The notes under the pieces are model-generated. The model saw nothing but the letters and a program-made list of their open reading frames with translations, searched no databases and had not been told where the DNA came from. Positions 59,392-64,000 of a stretch of DNA of 64,000 nt are shown in pieces. A program made the position numbers and the translations under genes. Origin of the DNA: Mycoplasmatota bacterium (lineage in GTDB: Bacteria; Bacillota_I; Bacilli_A; Acholeplasmatales; Acholeplasmataceae). The DNA lies in contig CP076021.1 in the NCBI GenBank assembly GCA_018622495.1, positions 124,001-188,000 on the forward strand, written 5' to 3'. How positions within the stretch are numbered: the stretch's first letter is position 1; the number at the start of each line of letters is the position of its first letter.

Positions 59392-60672
59392 ATGAAACAA
59401 ATTATTGATTTATTAAATCAATCTATCAATAACATTAAAAATCAAAAACTTATCGTATCAGTCAGCGGTGGCATAGATTCAATGGCATTGCTCCATTTAT
59501 TGCATGCTCAAAAATATCAGCTTATTGTTGTTCATTTTAATCATTTAAAAAGAGAACAATCCGTTCATGAAGCTGAAATGGTACAAACATATTGCGCATC
59601 AAATAAGATACCTTTTCACTATTTCACAATTGATGTTGAAGAAAATGGTAACTTTCATCATCAAGCCCATGTACTAAGACATCATTATTTGCTTGATGTT
59701 GCTAAGGAAACTAAATCAACATATATTTTAACTGCTCATCATTTAGACGACTTATTAGAATCAATTCTCATTAAATTAACACGAGGATCTAATCTTTTAG
59801 GTTATGCAGGTATGCAATACATTTATGAAAAGAATCACATTCATTATGTTAAACCTTTTTTATACACTTCAAAAGAAACCTTAATTGACTATGTTAAACA
59901 AGAAAAAATACCTTTTATGCAAGATGAATCAAACGAAGAAAATGCTTATCTGAGAAATAGATATCGCCATGCAGTTGTTCCTATTATGAAACAAGAAAAT
60001 TCGCAATTGCTTGAAAGTATAAAGCAATATCATGAACAAGTATCAGATGCATTTCATTTCATAAGAAAAACCTCTATTACCTATATTAAAGATGGCTTTA
60101 TTCATCTTGATGTTTATAAGACTTTAGACAAATCAATTCAACAAGATATAGTTGCATATTTATTAGAAAAAAACATGATTGACACAACCTATGAAAAAAT
60201 TATTGATATTACACAAATGCTTCAATCAAATGCACCAAATCAATCATATCGCTTAAATGATAAATATGTCTTTATAAAGGCATATGACAAAGCTAATATT
60301 GAAGTTTTCAAATCTATTGAACCTGAATTTTTTCAACTCTCAATTGGTAAGAATAAACTTAAAAATGTGGAGTTTTTCACATTTTTAGATGATTCTTCCA
60401 TCATTACTGAAGAATTTACAAAATTATGTTATAATGAATTAGCGTTTCCATTGTGGATTAGACATCGTTTAAATGGCGATATTCTGACCTATGATTACGG
60501 TCATAAAAAGTTAAAAAAATTGCTTATTGACAAAAAGATTCCTATGAAAAAAAGAAATGAATTATGGGTACTTACAGACAATAACAATCAAATACTTTGG
60601 GTTCAAGATCTATATTTAAACAAAACGCTTGGTACCACAAAAACACTATACTTTAAGTCAAAAGGAGACTAA
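59392..60672 (+). CDS. tilS: tRNA(Ile)-lysidine synthetase
   Basis: TilS turns C34 of tRNA-Ile2 (CAT) into lysidine so it reads AUA as Ile. The ATG at 59392 follows AAGGAG; an earlier GTG is less likely. The 426 residues have the PP-loop SVSGGIDSMALLHLL (about 23-37), HFNHLKREQS and TAHHLDDLLESILIKLTRGS (about 115-134). The matching tRNA-Ile2 is at 10860 in this window. Order tilS-hpt-ftsH is as in Bacillus. Confidence 0.95.
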   Translation: MKQIIDLLNQSINNIKNQKLIVSVSGGIDSMALLHLLHAQKYQLIVVHFNHLKREQSVHEAEMVQTYCASNKIPFHYFTIDVEENGNFHHQAHVLRHHYLLDVAKETKSTYILTAHHLDDLLESILIKLTRGSNLLGYAGMQYIYEKNHIHYVKPFLYTSKETLIDYVKQEKIPFMQDESNEENAYLRNRYRHAVVPIMKQENSQLLESIKQYHEQVSDAFHFIRKTSITYIKDGFIHLDVYKTLDKSIQQDIVAYLLEKNMIDTTYEKIIDITQMLQSNAPNQSYRLNDKYVFIKAYDKANIEVFKSIEPEFFQLSIGKNKLKNVEFFTFLDDSSIITEEFTKLCYNELAFPLWIRHRLNGDILTYDYGHKKLKKLLIDKKIPMKKRNELWVLTDNNNQILWVQDLYLNKTLGTTKTLYFKSKGD

Positions 60673-60674
60673 CC

Positions 60675-61214
60675 ATGCATAAAGACATTTCAGAAATCTT
60701 AGTGTCACAACAAGAAATTGATGATATTTGTACAACCTTAGGAAAACAACTCACAAAAGACTATGAAGGTAAAAACCCATTACTTGTTGGTTTATTAAAA
60801 GGATGCGTTCCTTTTATGTCAGATCTATCTAAAAAAATAGATTTAAAACTAGAACAAGCATACATGTCAGTTAGTAGCTATCATGGTGGTATTAGTTCAT
60901 CAGGAAATGTGAACATAAAAATGGACTTAGATATATCTATCCAAGATCGAGATGTAATTATTGTTGAAGACATCGTAGACACAGCAAATACGATTGTCAC
61001 CATCATAAATTTATTCAAACATCGTGGTGCAAAATCAGTTAAAGTGGCAACATTGCTTGACAAGCCTGCTGGTAGAACACAAACATATGAACCAGAATAT
61101 GTCGGAAAAACTATTCCAAAAGCTTTCGTTGTCGGCTATGGGCTAGACTTTGACGAGTATTATAGAAATCTACCTTATGTAGGTATTCTTAAACCAGAAG
61201 TCTACAAAAAATAA
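60675..61214 (+). CDS. hpt: Hypoxanthine-guanine phosphoribosyltransferase
   Basis: Hpt salvages hypoxanthine and guanine with PRPP to IMP and GMP, releasing pyrophosphate. The 179 residues show LLVGLLKGCVPFMSDL (about 36-51) and the PRPP-binding VIIVEDIVDTANTI (about 94-107). It follows tilS by 2 bases. Its substrates are the ligands of the guanine riboswitch at 36.6 kb, and its product PPi is the Ppa substrate. Confidence 0.96.
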   Translation: MHKDISEILVSQQEIDDICTTLGKQLTKDYEGKNPLLVGLLKGCVPFMSDLSKKIDLKLEQAYMSVSSYHGGISSSGNVNIKMDLDISIQDRDVIIVEDIVDTANTIVTIINLFKHRGAKSVKVATLLDKPAGRTQTYEPEYVGKTIPKAFVVGYGLDFDEYYRNLPYVGILKPEVYKK

Positions 61215-61231
61215 TTAGAGGTGAAAAATAA

Positions 61232-63153
61232 ATGAATCAAAAACCAAAAACTCCAAATAAAAAAATAAATTTTAAAAGAAAACCAGATTATTTAATCATG
61301 ATTTTCACCATCATTGTGGTGGTTGCAGTTTTCATTTTTATGAGAAATGCATTTAGTGGTCAAACAATTGAATTATCTACAACAGAATTAACTACTGCTG
61401 CTCAAGCAGGTGACATATCATCATTTTATTATGAAGCTGTTGGTGGAGATAATCTTGATATTGTAGAAATCACCGGTACATTCTTTGAAGATGCTATTTC
61501 AAATTATGGCGATATTCAAAATTTCACAGGTACTATGCGTATTGATCAAGCAAATACTATTATGGGTATTGTTGAATCGCAAAGCACACTTGCTGAAACA
61601 GGTATACTCATTCAATCAGGATTCAGTATATTAACCATATTAATTTATGTAGTTCCTATTTTATTAATGGTTGTCTTTTTATTCATTATCTTTAAAAATG
61701 CGAATAACCAAAATAGTAAAGCATTTGATTTTGCTAAAAATAGAGCTAAACTTAACCGTGAAAAGACAATTACTTTTAAAGATGTTGCTGGCTTAGATGA
61801 AGAAAAAGAGGAAATGGAAGAATTAATTGATTTCCTTAAAACTCCTAAAAAATATGTTGATATGGGTGCTAGAATTCCAAAAGGTGTACTTCTTGTTGGA
61901 CAACCTGGTACTGGTAAAACATTAATTGCTAAAGCAGTTGCAGGTGAAGCAAGCGTACCATTCTTCTCAATTTCAGGTCTGACTTTGTAGAAATGTTTGT
62001 TGGTGTTGGTGCTTCTCGTGTTCGTGACTTATTTAAAGTAGCTAAAGAAAACTCTCCATGTATCATCTTTATTGATGAAATCGATGCTGTTGGTCGTCAA
62101 CGTGGTGCTGGTGTTGGTGGTGGTCACGATGAACGTGAACAAACACTTAACCAATTACTTGTTGAAATGGATGGATTTAGCGGCAATATGGGTATTATCA
62201 TTATGGCTGCAACCAATCGTCCTGATGTATTAGACCCTGCATTACTTCGTCCAGGTAGATTTGATCGTCAAATCACAATCAGTTTACCAGATGTTAGTGC
62301 ACGTGAAGCTATTTTAAAAGTACATGCTAGAAACAAAAAAATTGATCCAAATGTTAAATTAGAAGATTTCGCTAAACGTATCCCTGGATTTAGTGGTGCT
62401 GATATCGAAAACTTATTAAATGAATCTGCACTTCTTGCAGCAAGAGACAATAGAACAATGGTTACAGCTCCTGATTTAGATGAAGCAATTGACCGTGTCA
62501 TGATGGGACCTGCTAAGAAGAGTAAAAAATATTCACCAGAAGAAAAGAAAACTGTTGCGTATCATGAAGCTGGACATGCTGTTATAGGTATTAAAGTAAA
62601 AGACGCAAATGTTGTCCAAAAAGTCACGATTATTCCTCGTGGTCAAGCAGGTGGTTATAATTTAATGACACCTGAAAAAGAAACGATGCTAGATACTGAA
62701 AAACAGCTAAGAGCTAAAATAACAAGTTTCTTAGGTGGTCGTGTTGCTGAAGAATTAGTCTTTGATTCAATTACAACTGGTGCTTATAATGATTTCCAAA
62801 ATGCTACTGCTATCGCAAGAGCAATGGTTACTGAATATGGTATGAGTGATTTAGGTCCTATTCAATATGAATCTAGAAGTGGTAATGTCTTCTTAGGTCG
62901 TGATTATCTTAAAGAGAAAAATTTCTCAGATCAAGTAGCACATGAAATTGATAGTGCTGTAAGACATATTATTACATCTTGTTATGAAGAAGCAAAAACA
63001 ATTATTAGTTCAAACCGTAAATTACTTGATGATATAGCTCACTACTTACAAACTGTTGAAACCCTTAATAAACAAGATATTAAGGAAATTACAGAGACTG
63101 GTAAGCTTGCTTGGTGGGATGAAAAAACAAATCTGAACCATCAGTACAATTAG
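61232..63153 (+). pseudogene. ftsH: ATP-dependent zinc metalloprotease FtsH, one-base frameshift
   Basis: FtsH is a membrane AAA+ protease that degrades damaged or regulatory proteins. Two pieces, 61232-61990 and 61993-63153, join into about 640 residues: an N-terminal anchor (about 20-38), a second membrane segment, Walker [16 protein letters not shown], Walker [12 protein letters not shown], the SRH region and the zinc site HEAGHAV. The lost base is at about 61979: FFSISG is followed by TCTGACTTTGTAGAAATG, where [16 protein letters not shown] is expected (GGTTCTGAC). Since FtsH is usually important and everything else is intact, a base-call error is likely. Confidence 0.93.
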
Positions 63154-63159
63154 AACCAA

Positions 63160-63405
63160 ATGCGTCTTGATAAATATTTAAAGGTGTCTCGTATCATTAA
63201 AAGACGAACACTTGCAAAAGATGCAGCTACGCATAACAAAGTAGAGGTTAACGGTAAGATAGCAAAACCTTCTACTGACGTATCTATTGGTGATAAATTA
63301 ACACTTCGCTTAGGTAAAAAAACAATCGAAGTTGAAGTCACTAGCCTAACTTTACTCAAAGATGTATTAATGTATAAATTACTAAATGAAGAAAAAAGGC
63401 CATAA
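63160..63405 (+). CDS. rqcP: S4 domain RNA-binding protein RqcP
   Basis: RqcP (YabO) helps RqcH add C-terminal Ala tails on stalled large subunits. The 81 residues are one S4 domain: [19 protein letters not shown], then [22 protein letters not shown]. In Bacillus it lies elsewhere in the same neighbourhood (between mfd-linked genes and tilS); here it follows ftsH by 6 bases and a terminator overlaps its end. Confidence 0.92.
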   Translation: MRLDKYLKVSRIIKRRTLAKDAATHNKVEVNGKIAKPSTDVSIGDKLTLRLGKKTIEVEVTSLTLLKDVLMYKLLNEEKRP

Positions 63406-63424
63406 CTATTATTATGGCTTTTTC
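63397..63424 (+). terminator. Intrinsic terminator after rqcP
   Basis: GCCATAA-CTATTA-TTATGGC followed by five T. The 5' arm overlaps the rqcP stop. It closes the tilS-hpt-ftsH-rqcP operon before lysS. Confidence 0.85.
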
Positions 63425-63460
63425 TATGATATAATAATCAACGATTAGGAGGTTCTTAAC

Positions 63461-64000
63461 ATGAATCTAGAAAACTTAACTGAACAAGAAATAGTAAGAC
63501 GCGAAAAAGCAAAAACCTTAAAGGAAATGGGTGTTGATCCTTTTGGTCATAAATTTATTAGATCACATAAATCTATTGAAATTAAAAATGCTTATGAAGC
63601 GTTTGATCACGATACTTTAGAAGAAAAACATATAGAAGTATCTATAGCTGGTCGTATTGTTTTAAAAAGAAGACAAGGTAAAGCTGGCTTTATGCAAATT
63701 CAAGATCGTGATGGACGTATACAAGTCTATGTTAGAAAAGATCGTATCGGTGATGATCCATATGAAATTTTTAAACTTTCTGATTTAGGCGATATTGTTG
63801 GTATTAAAGGTTATGTATTTAAAACAAAAACTGGTGAATTAACGATAAAAGCTGATGTTTATACACATCTATCAAAAGCGCTTAGACCTCTACCTGATAA
63901 ATTTCATGGTCTCCAAGATAAAGAGGAAGCTAGACGTCGTCGTTATTTAGATTTAATAGTCAATGATGATGCAAAACGTGTCGCAATGACAAGACCAAAA
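63461..64000 (+). CDS. lysS: Lysyl-tRNA synthetase class II, N-terminal part (runs off window)
   Basis: LysS charges tRNA-Lys. The frame from the ATG at 63461, after AGGAGG, reads MNLENLTEQEIVRREKAKTL, with the anticodon-binding OB fold (VSIAGRIVLKRRQGKAGFMQ, DRDGRIQVYVRKD) and RRRRYLDLIVNDD, all LysS landmarks. About 180 codons are present. A TATAAT-like -10 lies at 63428-63434. Confidence 0.95.
   Translation, partial: MNLENLTEQEIVRREKAKTLKEMGVDPFGHKFIRSHKSIEIKNAYEAFDHDTLEEKHIEVSIAGRIVLKRRQGKAGFMQIQDRDGRIQVYVRKDRIGDDPYEIFKLSDLGDIVGIKGYVFKTKTGELTIKADVYTHLSKALRPLPDKFHGLQDKEEARRRRYLDLIVNDDAKRVAMTRPK

Overview
The window is AT-rich, gene-dense bacterial DNA with Firmicutes/Mollicutes gene order: an S10-type ribosomal protein operon, parA-parB-rsmG-mnmG, tilS-hpt-ftsH, and an rRNA operon with tRNA-Ile and tRNA-Ala in its spacer. 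TGA is used as a stop codon (for example rplP, parB and rnfD), so this is not a code-4 mycoplasma. Pyruvate formate-lyase, an Rnf complex, one-carbon folate genes and sugar hydrolases suggest a fermentative anaerobe. My inference is a free-living Acholeplasma/Izemoplasma-like lineage; this was not tested phylogenetically.

Layout. 1-5.4 kb: ribosomal protein operon (rplN to rpsJ, minus strand) with a structured leader and a good promoter. 5.4-10.2 kb: small genes, a degenerate PTS Enzyme I-like protein, a ROK kinase, a FabT-like MarR regulator with a DegV/FakB-like protein, and an orphan protein. 10.4-16.7 kb: rRNA operon (16S, Ile, Ala, 23S, 5S) followed by eleven tRNA genes, with tRNA-Tyr upstream under its own promoter. 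16.8-25.4 kb: DUF951, parB, parA, rsmG, mnmG, transketolase, a membrane protein, SRP RNA, tadA, tdk, rpmE. 25.4-35.1 kb: one long operon, glyA-rnfC-D-G-G2-E-A-small Cys-rich protein-rnfB-apbE-NusG II-Gx transporter. 35.2-42.3 kb: yebC and ppa behind a guanine riboswitch, folD, fhs, pflA, pflB. 42.4-48.6 kb: hflX, dusB and hslO with two insertion sequences. 48.6-59.3 kb: glycoside utilisation cluster (GH13, GH36, GH2, GH3, GPH transporter) and maf. 59.4-64 kb: tilS, hpt, ftsH, rqcP, lysS.

How the genes connect. PFL makes formate. Fhs and FolD pass it into the folate pool, GlyA exchanges one-carbon units with serine and glycine, and Rnf handles ferredoxin/NADH redox balance coupled to an ion gradient. 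ApbE should attach FMN to the Rnf flavoproteins. The glycoside cluster would feed hexoses to glycolysis, where the ROK kinase acts.

Most interesting points: (1) an enlarged Rnf operon with two double-domain RnfG proteins, a short RnfB and a small NqrM-like Cys protein; (2) an Enzyme I homologue whose phospho-histidine is Glu; (3) a guanine riboswitch in front of pyrophosphatase; (4) an IS3-type element splitting the hslO terminator hairpin; (5) a thymidine kinase that has lost its zinc ligands. Several conserved genes (ftsH, pflB, rnfE, rnfC) and both transposases carry single frameshifts or in-frame stops. The pattern is most simply explained by sequencing or assembly errors, but the two stop codons are worth checking.
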